From contig CAMEET010000017.1 in the NCBI GenBank assembly GCA_945915085.1, positions 1 through 33,446 of the forward strand: a stretch of DNA of 33,446 nt. The letters are read 5' to 3'. The position numbers and the translations under genes were made by a program. Below the pieces are notes generated by a model. It worked only from the letters and a program-made list of their open reading frames with translations. It was not told the origin of the DNA and searched no databases. The DNA comes from an uncultured Treponema sp. Lineage in GTDB: Bacteria; Spirochaetota; Spirochaetia; Treponematales; Treponemataceae. This document shows, one piece after another, positions 1 to 7,764 of the stretch (the stretch's first letter is position 1; each line of letters opens with the position of its first letter).

Positions 1-477
1 CTTGCCATTGCAAAAGCTGTTTCTGAATATTTATTGGATACGGTCAAATGTAAGACTTTTTTTGCAACTCATTACCATGAATTATCAAGACTTGAACATC
101 CTTCTTTGAAATTTTTATGCATGGATGTTCTTGAGCAGGATGGTCGTGTTGTATTTTTAAGGAAAATAAAAGAAGGAGTTACAGAAAATTCATATGGAAT
201 TCATGTTGCAAAACTTGCAGGAATTCCTCAGACTGTAATTGACAGAGCTAATAAAATCCTTATCGATATTCAATCTTCTTACGGCGATAAAAATATTTTT
301 GAAGAAAAAACAGTCGTTGAAAAAGAAAAAGAGGAAGTGGAATTTCATTCTCCTGGACTATTCAGTGATGAAGAAATTATCATTTCAGAAATTTTGTCTG
401 TGGATTTAAATAATATGACACCGATGAATGCTTTGCAAACAATTTCACGCTGGAAAAAAACTCTTTCAGGTCAGTAA
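1..477 (+). CDS. mutS: DNA mismatch repair protein MutS, C-terminal part (cut by window edge)
   Basis: The reading frame is open from base 1, so the 5' part of the gene lies outside the window; 158 codons and the TAA stop are visible. The visible part begins inside the ABC ATPase domain (LAIAKAVSEYL) and contains the family-typical FFATHYHEL stretch, in which the histidine belongs to the conserved H-loop region. GIHVAKLAGIP and VIDRANKIL, also typical of MutS, follow, and then a variable acidic tail and a short C-terminal helical part. MutS recognises mismatches and small loops in DNA and uses ATP to recruit the repair machinery. The family is usually about 850-900 residues, so only roughly the last fifth is here. 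The A/T-rich run after the stop is too weak to call a terminator. Confidence 0.95.
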   Translation, partial: LAIAKAVSEYLLDTVKCKTFFATHYHELSRLEHPSLKFLCMDVLEQDGRVVFLRKIKEGVTENSYGIHVAKLAGIPQTVIDRANKILIDIQSSYGDKNIFEEKTVVEKEKEEVEFHSPGLFSDEEIIISEILSVDLNNMTPMNALQTISRWKKTLSGQ

Positions 478-596
478 AAAAAATTAAAAAAAATCATTTT
501 TTTTCTCATTTTGACTTCCTGTTTTTGATAGGTTTGATACATATTATATATGTGAAGAAAATTTTTTTTGAAATAAAACAGGCAGGCATTTTCTTG

Positions 597-1322
597 ATGC
601 GAAGTTTTTTTTCAATCTTGAATAATGGAGTTACCTGTATTGTCTGCGGTGAAAATTCATTTGTTTATCCGATTTGCAAAAAATGTCTTTCAAAACATTT
701 TTCACTTGAAGAAGTTTTAAACGAAAGAAGATGTAAGGTTTGCGGTAAGGTATTGATATCGACAGATGATACTTGCTCAAGGTGCAGGGATGAAAAAATT
801 CTGGTTCATACAGATAATGTACTGCCTCTTTTTTCTTATCGTCTATGGAATAAAGAATTGCTTTATAAATGGAAGATAATGGGTGAAAGATCTGTTTCCT
901 CGTTGTTTGCTTATTTTGTGTATAAAGCACTTGATAAACTGAAAGATGATATTATTGTGCCGGTTCCTCCTAGGAAGGGGAAAATTCAAAAGAATGGTTG
1001 GGACCAGGTTGATGAAATCTGCTCGTTTTTGAAAAACAGATATGGAATAAAAGTGCTTAAGCTTTTAAAAAGAAACACTACGGAACAACAAAAAAAACTT
1101 CATAAAAAAGAAAGACTTGAAACGATAAGTTGTGCTTATCAGATTGAACTGGAAAAGGTTATTAAACAGGAATTAAAATGCGTGAATAATGTTTTACCAA
1201 AAAAAGTTTGTCTTATTGATGATGTTTGTACTACGGGAGCCACAATTGAAAGTTGTGCCAAGATTTTAAAAAATATTGGGATTGAAACTGTAGATGTTAT
1301 AACTCTGTTTATTGTGGATTAA
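597..1322 (+). CDS. comF: ComF-family phosphoribosyltransferase-like protein
   Basis: A 241-residue protein from the ATG at 597. The N-terminus has paired cysteines (CIVCGE, CKKC, CKVCGK, CSRC) typical of the zinc-binding part of ComF/GntX proteins. The C-terminus has the PRPP-binding loop VCLIDDVCTTGAT, and PVPPRKGKIQKNGWDQ lies between. ComF proteins act in DNA uptake for transformation in some bacteria; elsewhere their role is poorly known, so the function here is inferred from family only. The frame extends upstream to a TTG at 525, but that TTG falls in a possible promoter (TTGATA 525-530, TATATG 547-552) and the 24 extra residues are unlike the family, so I prefer 597. The Shine-Dalgarno sequence is weak (AGG near 584). 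The gene follows mutS on the same strand. Confidence 0.85.
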   Translation: MRSFFSILNNGVTCIVCGENSFVYPICKKCLSKHFSLEEVLNERRCKVCGKVLISTDDTCSRCRDEKILVHTDNVLPLFSYRLWNKELLYKWKIMGERSVSSLFAYFVYKALDKLKDDIIVPVPPRKGKIQKNGWDQVDEICSFLKNRYGIKVLKLLKRNTTEQQKKLHKKERLETISCAYQIELEKVIKQELKCVNNVLPKKVCLIDDVCTTGATIESCAKILKNIGIETVDVITLFIVD

Positions 1323-1354
1323 ATTTTTCGGAAAAACAAAAAAGAGATTGATGT

Positions 1355-1385
1355 AAAAGGAGGTGTGAATTGTTTTAATTACTAA
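1355..1385 (+). other. Strong Shine-Dalgarno sequence without a clear gene
   Basis: AAAAGGAGGTG at 1355-1365 is the best ribosome-binding match in the window, yet no ORF of normal length follows. A GTG at 1365 would give only a six-residue peptide (MNCFNY) ending at 1385, and it starts inside the Shine-Dalgarno match. A TTG at 1370 would give two codons. It may be a gene remnant, a leader peptide site or chance. Confidence 0.3.
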
Positions 1386-1396
1386 ATAAAAAATCA

Positions 1397-1425
1397 TTGC
1401 AAAATTTCGATTTTTGGGTTAATAT
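1397..1425 (+). promoter_or_regulatory. Probable promoter of the cheW operon
   Basis: TTGCAA at 1397-1402, a 17-base spacer and TAATAT at 1420-1425 fit a housekeeping-sigma promoter. The predicted transcription start is near 1432, giving a leader of about 60 bases that includes the GGGAG ribosome-binding site before cheW. It is the best match in the 169-base gap after comF. The region is A/T-rich, so chance matches are possible. Confidence 0.45.
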
Positions 1426-1491
1426 TATTGTATAAGTTTATAGAATCTGTTTATTCTCAGATTCAAATGATATGTGATTTAGGGAGACTAT

Positions 1492-1965
1492 ATGGCTGCT
1501 GAAGTTCAATTTCAACTTGTAACTTTCCGTTTGGGAGAAGAATTGTATGGAGTTAATATCATGGATGTCAAAGAGATTGTCAGGCTTCAAAATGTCCGAG
1601 TTATTCCTAATGCTCCTTACTATGTGGAAGGAATTATTAAGCTGCGAAGTGAAATTATTCCTATTATTGATTTGCATAAACGTTTTAATATTCAGTCTAC
1701 GGCAAAGCCAGAAGATATAGAAATGGAAGGTGGTTTTATCATCCTTGATATTGAAGGCAGCAAAATCGGAATTATTATTGATAAAGTTGAACGTGTTGTT
1801 ACCATAAAAGAAGAAGATGTAAAAGAACCTCCTCAGATGCTTAGCGGTATTGGAAATGAATATATCGAAGGTGTAGTTCGCGAAGATCATGGTTACTTAA
1901 TCATGTTGAATACTAGAAAATTGTTTAATGCATCAGAATTACAAAAAATAATTGATATACAGTAA
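1492..1965 (+). CDS. cheW: Chemotaxis coupling protein CheW
   Basis: A 157-residue protein spanning a complete single CheW domain. Typical stretches are FQLVTFRLGEELYGVNIMDVKEI near the start and VEGIIKLRSEIIPIIDLHKRF around residues 45-65. CheW is a cytoplasmic adaptor that links methyl-accepting chemoreceptors to the histidine kinase CheA in the polar array. The start is the ATG at 1492, preceded by GGGAG. The stop codon shares one base with the start of the next gene (TAATG), so the two are probably translationally coupled. No cheA, cheY or receptor gene is in the window; this is a cheW outside a main chemotaxis operon, and the genes after it are mostly not chemotaxis genes. Confidence 0.95.
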   Translation: MAAEVQFQLVTFRLGEELYGVNIMDVKEIVRLQNVRVIPNAPYYVEGIIKLRSEIIPIIDLHKRFNIQSTAKPEDIEMEGGFIILDIEGSKIGIIIDKVERVVTIKEEDVKEPPQMLSGIGNEYIEGVVREDHGYLIMLNTRKLFNASELQKIIDIQ

Positions 1966-3017
1966 TGATACAGACTTACAGTACAACTATTCGTAGAAAA
2001 GAAATGGATGCCGTTTTAACTTGCATGGTTGATGAAAAAATCGGTCCGGGTGAGTTGAATGCAAAATTGATTACTCAAATAAAAGAATTTATAAAATGCG
2101 ATGGTGCGGTGGCTTTACGAAGTCCGGCAATTGCTTTGAAGTATGCTTTAAAATCTATGGGACTTGAATCTGGTTCAAAAGTGATGGTTTCGGCTTTGGC
2201 ACCGGCTTGGCAGTATCAGTCTCTTGTTTCTATGGGATTTGAACCTCTTGTTCTTGACGTTGATGAAGTTAATGGATTGGTAAATGAACAGATTATCAGC
2301 GAAGGAATTAAACAAGGTGGAAAAGTTCTATTACTGCACGAAACTGAAGGAATTCTTCCAAATCTTGAAGAAATAGTGAAACTTGGAGTACCAATAATCG
2401 AAGATATTTCGCAAAGTGCCGGTGCTATTTTCAACTTAACTGTCGAAGAGGGTTCTGCTCAACAGCAGAAGATGGCTGGAACTTTTGGTGTGTATTCTAT
2501 TTTGGGACTTGAAGAAAGAGATGTTATTACGGCTGGCGGTGGAGCTGTTTTGATTTCACCAGGTAGACGTGAATGGATTGTTCTGAAAAAATATGTTGAC
2601 GAAGCTCCGTTAACGGATTTGCTTCCAGATATAAATGCTGCTTTGGCTTGGGTTCAGGTAAAAGAGTTTGCTAGAAATGAAAAAACAAGAAAAGAACTCT
2701 TTGCAATGTATCAGCAGGCATGTTTTATTGGACGTCATAAAATGTATGCAAGAGAGAATGAGAATGGTTCGACGGCATGTAGTTTTCCTCTTGTGTTGTC
2801 AAGTTCGTATAAAGATGTAAAACAGTATGCTGCAAAAAAAGATATTGAGATTAACTTAGCTTATGAGAATTCAATTATTGCGTTAAAAGATGAATTGTCA
2901 GAAACTTGTATTCATGCAAAATCTTTGTATTTGCGTTGTGTTCACATTCCTTTGTATCCAAGATTGACTCATGCAGAAAGTTCGAAGATTATTAAGGTTT
3001 TAAGTTCGTTGCCGTAA
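1965..3017 (+). CDS. DegT/DnrJ/EryC1/StrS-family protein lacking the PLP lysine
   Basis: A 350-residue protein with the layout of the DegT/DnrJ/EryC1/StrS aminotransferase fold. It has an N-terminal IGPGELNAKLITQIKEFI segment, APAWQYQSLVSMGFEPLVLDVD (79-100), and IIEDISQSAGA (144-154), which retains the aspartate (D147) that contacts the PLP ring nitrogen. GTFGVYSILGLEERDVITAGGGA (172-194) follows, and the C-terminal HIPLYPRLT. In active members the stretch after GTFG carries SFHxxK with the lysine that holds PLP; here the matching positions are L182, E183 and E184, so no lysine is available. It is probably not a normal aminotransferase; a different reaction or a binding role is possible. It overlaps cheW by one base and precedes nadK, so it is co-transcribed with both. 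Confidence 0.75.
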   Translation: MIQTYSTTIRRKEMDAVLTCMVDEKIGPGELNAKLITQIKEFIKCDGAVALRSPAIALKYALKSMGLESGSKVMVSALAPAWQYQSLVSMGFEPLVLDVDEVNGLVNEQIISEGIKQGGKVLLLHETEGILPNLEEIVKLGVPIIEDISQSAGAIFNLTVEEGSAQQQKMAGTFGVYSILGLEERDVITAGGGAVLISPGRREWIVLKKYVDEAPLTDLLPDINAALAWVQVKEFARNEKTRKELFAMYQQACFIGRHKMYARENENGSTACSFPLVLSSSYKDVKQYAAKKDIEINLAYENSIIALKDELSETCIHAKSLYLRCVHIPLYPRLTHAESSKIIKVLSSLP

Positions 3018-3037
3018 TCATTCGGAATAAAGGATAA

Positions 3038-3880
3038 ATGAAAAAAGCACTTATTGTAATTAATACCAGTAAAAACGAGTCGATGATTCTTGCAAATGAA
3101 ATTAGTTTGTTTCTCAGTAAAAAGGGATTAAAATCTGATTTATTGAATTTTGATGGATTTTGTGGAGATTTTTCTTTTGAAGGGTACGATTTTGTATTAA
3201 CTTTGGGAGGCGACGGTACAGTTCTTTTTGCTGCAAGAAATGCTGTGAGACTTGATATTCCTGTTTTTCCTGTGAATCTTGGGCAATTTGGTTTTATTGC
3301 TTCGGTGCAGCCTTTTGAATGGAAAAATGAGCTTGAGACGTTTTTAAATGGCGATGCATTTATTGAGAAAAGGGCAATGCTGGACGTAAAGGTTTTTAGA
3401 GATTCGAAAGTTGTTTATTCTTCTTTAGGATTAAACGATGTTGTGGTTTCTGCAAAAAGAGGTGCTACGACAATTTCTCTTTCCGTTAACTATGATGGTC
3501 TTCCTTTGTGTAAATTAAAATCTGATGGAGTTATTGTTTCTACTTCGACTGGCTCAACTGCATATTCTGCGGCTGCCGGTGGTCCAATTGTTGATCCTCA
3601 TTTAAGTGCGTTTGTGTTGACACCTGTAAATTCATTTTCTTTGTCGAGTAGACCTGTAGTTTTAAGTCCAGATGGTGATTTAGAGATAGTGGTTGAACAA
3701 AGCAGAGCAAAAGAAATCTGTATTACCGTTGATGGACAAGAAGCTGAGTTATTGAATTCAGAGGATAAAGTTTTTGTTAGTAAATATGAAAAAAAAGTAC
3801 AGTTGGTTTGTGCAACAAGAGAAAAGTTTTATAATGCATTAAGGTCAAAATTAAACTGGTCTGGAGGTCCTCATGCTTGA
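3038..3880 (+). CDS. nadK: NAD kinase
   Basis: A 280-residue ATP-dependent NAD kinase, which phosphorylates NAD to NADP in the cytoplasm. The diagnostic GGDGT motif is at residues 57-61 (LTLGGDGTVLFAARNA). LNDVVVS carries the conserved asparagine, and DGVIVSTSTGSTAYSAAAGG is the NAD-binding stretch typical of the family. The ATG at 3038 has AAAGGA in front. The end overlaps the start of recN by eight bases (ATGCTTGA), an arrangement seen with translational coupling; nadK next to recN is common in bacteria. Length is normal for the family. Confidence 0.96.
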   Translation: MKKALIVINTSKNESMILANEISLFLSKKGLKSDLLNFDGFCGDFSFEGYDFVLTLGGDGTVLFAARNAVRLDIPVFPVNLGQFGFIASVQPFEWKNELETFLNGDAFIEKRAMLDVKVFRDSKVVYSSLGLNDVVVSAKRGATTISLSVNYDGLPLCKLKSDGVIVSTSTGSTAYSAAAGGPIVDPHLSAFVLTPVNSFSLSSRPVVLSPDGDLEIVVEQSRAKEICITVDGQEAELLNSEDKVFVSKYEKKVQLVCATREKFYNALRSKLNWSGGPHA

Positions 3881-5609
3881 AGATTTAACAATAAAAGATT
3901 TTGCTCTTATTGATTATGATTATCTGGAGTTTAAGGAAGGTTTTACTGTTTTATCTGGTGAAACTGGTGCTGGAAAATCAATTTTAATAGGTGCGCTTTC
4001 TTTTTTGCTTGGAGGAAAAGCAGAAGTATCTCAAATCAGAACAGGTAAAAAAGAAGCCTCTGTGTGTGGAACTTTTGTGATAAAATCTGAAAAAGTGCGT
4101 GATGTCTTAACTGAAGAAGATGAACCTTTAAATTCCTGTGAATGGCTAAAAATGCATGGAATTGAAGTTGAAAACAATCGAGTGTTGTTAAGAAGGTTTA
4201 TAAAAGATACGGGAAAATCATCTGCATGGATTAATGATACTCCTGTTACTAGAAATGAACTGTCTCAGTTTTCTTCTTTTCTGGTGGATATTCATGGGCA
4301 GCATGAACATCAGTCTTTGATGAAAGTTTTGGAACATAGAAAATATCTGGATGCGAGAGCTGGAATTTCTGGAGATGTGGAATTATTTACCAAAAAATAT
4401 GCGGAACTTGTTTCCAAACGAAAAGAACTGGAAAATTATTCTATGTCGGATAGCGAAAGATTGCGAAATCTTGATATGATGACTTTTGCTGTGAAAGAAA
4501 TTTCTGAAGCTAAGCTAAAAAAAGATGAAGATGTTTCTTTGGAAGATGAACAGACTAGACTTGTTTCCTATGAGAAAATTTATTCGGATATTGTTTCGAT
4601 AAATCAGATGATGAATGATGATGAAAAAAGTGTTGTGTCCTTACTGAAAAAAATAAGACGCGATGCTTCTCATCTTGCTGAACTTGATAAATCTGTTTCG
4701 GATTTGGATAGCCGCCTTGAATCTGCGTTTTATGAATTGTCTGATGTAGCTGATGAATTTTGTAACTATCAAAATTCGCTTGTTTTTGATCAGAATCGTT
4801 TGCAACAAGTGGAAGATAGACTTTCTTTGATTTATAATTTAAAGAAAAAATATGCTTCTTCTATTAATGCTCCGCTTTCTGAAGTATTTGATTATTTGGA
4901 AAATGCTCAGCACTATATTGAAGAAAATGGTGAAGGAAATAATTATAAAGAAAAATTGGAAAGCGAAATAAAGAAGTTGGAAAAAGATGTTCTCATTTCT
5001 GCTGAAAATCTTTCTAAAAAAAGAAAAGAAACTGCTGGAATTTTAAATACTGAAGTAAACGAAATTCTTTCGAAACTAGGAATGAAAGGTACAAGATTTG
5101 AAGTTTCAATCAAACAAAAATCTGGAACCGACTTACAGCAAAATTGCGGTCCATACGGAAAAGATGATATTGAATTTATGATTAGCGCTAACCCTGGAAA
5201 TCCTTTGCTGCCTCTTGCAAAAATTGCATCTGGCGGCGAACTTTCCAGGGTTATGCTTGCCTTGAAAACGATTTTTGCACAAACTGACAGTGTTGATACG
5301 TTGATTTTTGATGAAATTGATACAGGAATTGGTGGTGAAGTTGCTGTTGCTGTTGGTTCTCATCTGAAAAATCTTGCAAAAAAAAGACAAATTTTTTGTA
5401 TTACACATCTTGCTAGTATAGCAGTATATGCCGATAATCAAATAAAGATAGAAAAAACTGTATCTGGAGAGATTACATCTTCAAATGTACATGTAATTGA
5501 AGGAGAAGAAAGAGTTTCTGAGATTGCAAGAATGCTGTCGGGTGATGCAAATACAGAGCAGTCTTTGGAGCATGCAAGATTGCTTCTATCAAAATATAGC
5601 AAAATCTAA
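3873..5609 (+). CDS. recN: DNA repair protein RecN
   Basis: A 578-residue SMC-like ATPase of double-strand-break repair. Walker A is GETGAGKS at residues 29-36. A long coiled-coil region follows. The ABC signature SGGEL is at about 453-457 (IASGGELSRVMLALK), Walker B is LIFDEID with D480 and E481, and FCITHLASIAVYAD is the typical RecN C-terminal stretch. VDIHGQHEHQSL, another RecN hallmark, lies near residue 140. The start overlaps nadK by eight bases. Length fits the family (about 550-580), and no residue expected for ATP hydrolysis is missing. It is the last gene of the cheW operon; a 65-base gap with its own GGAGG follows. Confidence 0.97.
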   Translation: MLEDLTIKDFALIDYDYLEFKEGFTVLSGETGAGKSILIGALSFLLGGKAEVSQIRTGKKEASVCGTFVIKSEKVRDVLTEEDEPLNSCEWLKMHGIEVENNRVLLRRFIKDTGKSSAWINDTPVTRNELSQFSSFLVDIHGQHEHQSLMKVLEHRKYLDARAGISGDVELFTKKYAELVSKRKELENYSMSDSERLRNLDMMTFAVKEISEAKLKKDEDVSLEDEQTRLVSYEKIYSDIVSINQMMNDDEKSVVSLLKKIRRDASHLAELDKSVSDLDSRLESAFYELSDVADEFCNYQNSLVFDQNRLQQVEDRLSLIYNLKKKYASSINAPLSEVFDYLENAQHYIEENGEGNNYKEKLESEIKKLEKDVLISAENLSKKRKETAGILNTEVNEILSKLGMKGTRFEVSIKQKSGTDLQQNCGPYGKDDIEFMISANPGNPLLPLAKIASGGELSRVMLALKTIFAQTDSVDTLIFDEIDTGIGGEVAVAVGSHLKNLAKKRQIFCITHLASIAVYADNQIKIEKTVSGEITSSNVHVIEGEERVSEIARMLSGDANTEQSLEHARLLLSKYSKI

Positions 5610-5674
5610 TTCAAAATAGCAGGAATTGTTCAGAATTTAGTTACTCCATGATATTTTGAAAATCGGAGGATATA

Positions 5675-6478
5675 ATGGCAAAAATTTCAGAAGAAATGAG
5701 GCTTCATTTTAATGAAGTGATTATTCCTTATAAAGAAAAAATTTCTGCTTTACTTGCAAAAGAAAAAACTATGCTCAATGGAATGCATAAAGGAGATATT
5801 GATTTAGAAAACAAAAAAATCCTTTTGTGCGAAGATATGATTTATATTTCCACTTTATATATGGCGCAAAACAGTCTGTCACTAAAAGTTTTGGATGTAA
5901 AGAATAATGATGCATTAAATGATGCAAGAAAAGTTTTATATAAGGCAATAATATATCTGGAAGAAATTGTTACCGATAAAATTGATATTGCATATTCTGA
6001 CTTGACTGATAATTTGGAAAAAATAAAAAATATTTCGATTTCAAGAAGATTCATGCTGATGAAAAAACTTGGACTAGCCATTTCCATGCTCAAAGAAGCT
6101 TTTGGCGAAAACAGTAAATGGAAAATCTCTTTTGTGGAACTTGAAGGTCGTTATGCTACTGTTGCAAAAAATCTTTTGGATATGAGGGATAGTGTAAAAG
6201 ATTATTTCAATCCAAGTTCTGAAAATTATGAAACAGTTGCATTGTATATTCGATTAATTGAAAAACTCTTAAATGATTCCGCAAGTGCATATCGAAATAA
6301 GTATGAAACTTCTTCACGGCGAATTGATGATATGAGAAACGGAATAAAATATCTTCTTGCATTGAGAAAATTTTATATTGCAATTGGAAAAACAGATGTA
6401 GCTGATGAAGTAAAACGAAAAGCTCTTGTCTGGAAAGACAAAATGGATTCTGACCATAAAAATGGATTAAGTAATTAA
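5675..6478 (+). CDS. Hypothetical helical protein
   Basis: A 267-residue protein I do not recognise. It has no signal peptide or membrane segment and looks almost wholly alpha-helical, with many Lys and Glu residues in heptad-like spacing; examples are EEMRLHFNEVIIPYKEKI and ARKVLYKAIIYLEEIVTDKI. The ATG at 5675 has a strong GGAGG six bases before it. One base separates its stop from the next gene, an HD-domain phosphohydrolase, so both are made from one mRNA and may act together. A possible weak promoter (TTGTTC 5626-5631, TGATAT 5649-5654) lies in the gap after recN. A cytoplasmic scaffold or regulatory partner is conceivable, but nothing in the sequence shows it. Confidence 0.8.
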   Translation: MAKISEEMRLHFNEVIIPYKEKISALLAKEKTMLNGMHKGDIDLENKKILLCEDMIYISTLYMAQNSLSLKVLDVKNNDALNDARKVLYKAIIYLEEIVTDKIDIAYSDLTDNLEKIKNISISRRFMLMKKLGLAISMLKEAFGENSKWKISFVELEGRYATVAKNLLDMRDSVKDYFNPSSENYETVALYIRLIEKLLNDSASAYRNKYETSSRRIDDMRNGIKYLLALRKFYIAIGKTDVADEVKRKALVWKDKMDSDHKNGLSN

Positions 6479-6479
6479 A

Positions 6480-7736
6480 ATGGAAAAAAATCTTATTTTA
6501 AAAATATTTGAAGGATTTTCTATTCAACGATGGAATGATTTAATCCGTCCATTTGAACTTGTAGAGATGGATAAAGCTGGAGAAAAAATGGTTTTGGCTT
6601 ATATAATCGGCAAGTTTGAGGAGAATAAAGGAAAAAAAATCGATTGGTATTGGATGATTTATGCTTCTTTGTTTGATTTATTACGAAAAATTGCACTTTG
6701 CGATATAAAAGCACCAGTTCAACAGATGCTGAAAAAGGAATTTCCTGAAGAATATCTGCGACTCAATGAATGGGTTTTAAGTCAATATTCAAATCTTATG
6801 GATGAAAATCTTTTTTCGGAATTTTCTGATTATGTTTATGAAAAATCAGGAACAAAATCAATTTCTGATGAATTGAAAAGGACTGTTCGTGTTTATGAAG
6901 CTGCGCATAAGTTTGCTACAATCAGAGAATTAGAAATGATTTCTGTTGTGAATGAAAAAGAACGGTTGAGCGATATAAAAACTGAACTTGAAGAGCAGAT
7001 TCAGCCTTATTTGGAATTAGAAGGTTTGCAAAAGCTGATGACACATCAAAAAGCGTTTAAATTTGTGCTGAAAATAGAACAGCTTCGTTTTCAGACAAGA
7101 TGGAATCAGACACCAAGAGTTCCAGCAACTTCAGTTTTGGGACATTGTTTTTATGTTGCCATTATGACACTTCTTTTGGGGCGAGAATCTAATCCAAATA
7201 TGTGCAGACAGCGAGTGATAAATAACTTTTTTAGTGCTCTTTTTCATGATTTACCCGAATCTGTTACGCGAGACATTATTTCTCCTGTGAAACAGGCAAC
7301 AGATGATCTGCCAAATATCGTAAAAAAGATTGAAAATGAAATTGTCAGCAAAGAACTTGTGCCATTGATGGAAGATTTTTTTGTAAATCAAGTAATTTAT
7401 TATACAAGTGATGAATTTTCAAACAGAATTCAAGATGAGGCAGGAAAAATTCAGATAGTTTCTTATGAAGAATTGAATGAAAAATATAATGATGAAAAAT
7501 TTCAGCCAATTGATGGAAAACTTGTGAGAATTTGTGATCATATGTCAGCATTAATGGAAGCAAACATTTCTATAAAACATGGAATTACATCAGAACATCT
7601 TGAAGTGGGACTTGAAACAACTGTCAATCATTATAAAGAAAATCAGATAATCAATGGAATAAATGTGTATGATTTTTTTACAGGAATAATTGAAAACAGA
7701 AATACAAAAAATTTATTTTTGAGTAATTCTAAATAA
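6480..7736 (+). CDS. HD-domain phosphohydrolase (YfbR-like)
   Basis: A 418-residue cytoplasmic protein with an HD-type metal-binding hydrolase domain in its second half. H222 (VLGHCFYVA), H256-D257 (ALFHDLPE), E260, D265 and D353 (RICDHMSAL) give the H...HD...D set. The spacing HDLPESVTRDIISPVK is that of the YfbR-like group, whose known member removes phosphate from deoxynucleoside monophosphates. The first 190 residues are helical and have no motif I recognise, so the protein is about twice the length of YfbR. Substrate is unknown: a nucleotide or a signalling nucleotide is possible. It starts one base after the preceding gene and has no clear ribosome-binding site, which suggests coupled translation. 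Confidence 0.75.
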   Translation: MEKNLILKIFEGFSIQRWNDLIRPFELVEMDKAGEKMVLAYIIGKFEENKGKKIDWYWMIYASLFDLLRKIALCDIKAPVQQMLKKEFPEEYLRLNEWVLSQYSNLMDENLFSEFSDYVYEKSGTKSISDELKRTVRVYEAAHKFATIRELEMISVVNEKERLSDIKTELEEQIQPYLELEGLQKLMTHQKAFKFVLKIEQLRFQTRWNQTPRVPATSVLGHCFYVAIMTLLLGRESNPNMCRQRVINNFFSALFHDLPESVTRDIISPVKQATDDLPNIVKKIENEIVSKELVPLMEDFFVNQVIYYTSDEFSNRIQDEAGKIQIVSYEELNEKYNDEKFQPIDGKLVRICDHMSALMEANISIKHGITSEHLEVGLETTVNHYKENQIINGINVYDFFTGIIENRNTKNLFLSNSK

Positions 7737-7757
7737 TTCATTAAAATCTGCCGATAA
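7730..7757 (+). promoter_or_regulatory. Sigma-28 (FliA-type) promoter of the LysM gene
   Basis: TAAA at 7730-7733, a 16-base spacer and a perfect GCCGATAA at 7750-7757 match the flagellar sigma-28 consensus, TAAA-N15-GCCGATAA. The -35 part overlaps the end of the HD gene. The predicted transcription start is about 7764, next to the ATG at 7765, so the mRNA would have essentially no leader. Confidence 0.65.
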
Positions 7758-7764
7758 TCTTAAT

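Noticed and set aside
478..524. Terminator after mutS
   Set aside because: Only A-runs facing T-runs (no G or C in the stem), which is too unstable to support a call.
525..596. TTG start of comF 24 codons upstream
   Set aside because: The extra residues do not resemble ComF N-termini and the region looks like a promoter.
1438..1890. 150-residue ORF opposite cheW on the - strand
   Set aside because: Its sequence has the composition of an antisense shadow, with no ribosome-binding site, and cheW is certain on the other strand.
5430..5437. A second GCCGATAA sigma-28 -10 motif
   Set aside because: It lies inside recN coding sequence (YADNQ), has no -35 match at the right distance, and no start codon of a gene follows.
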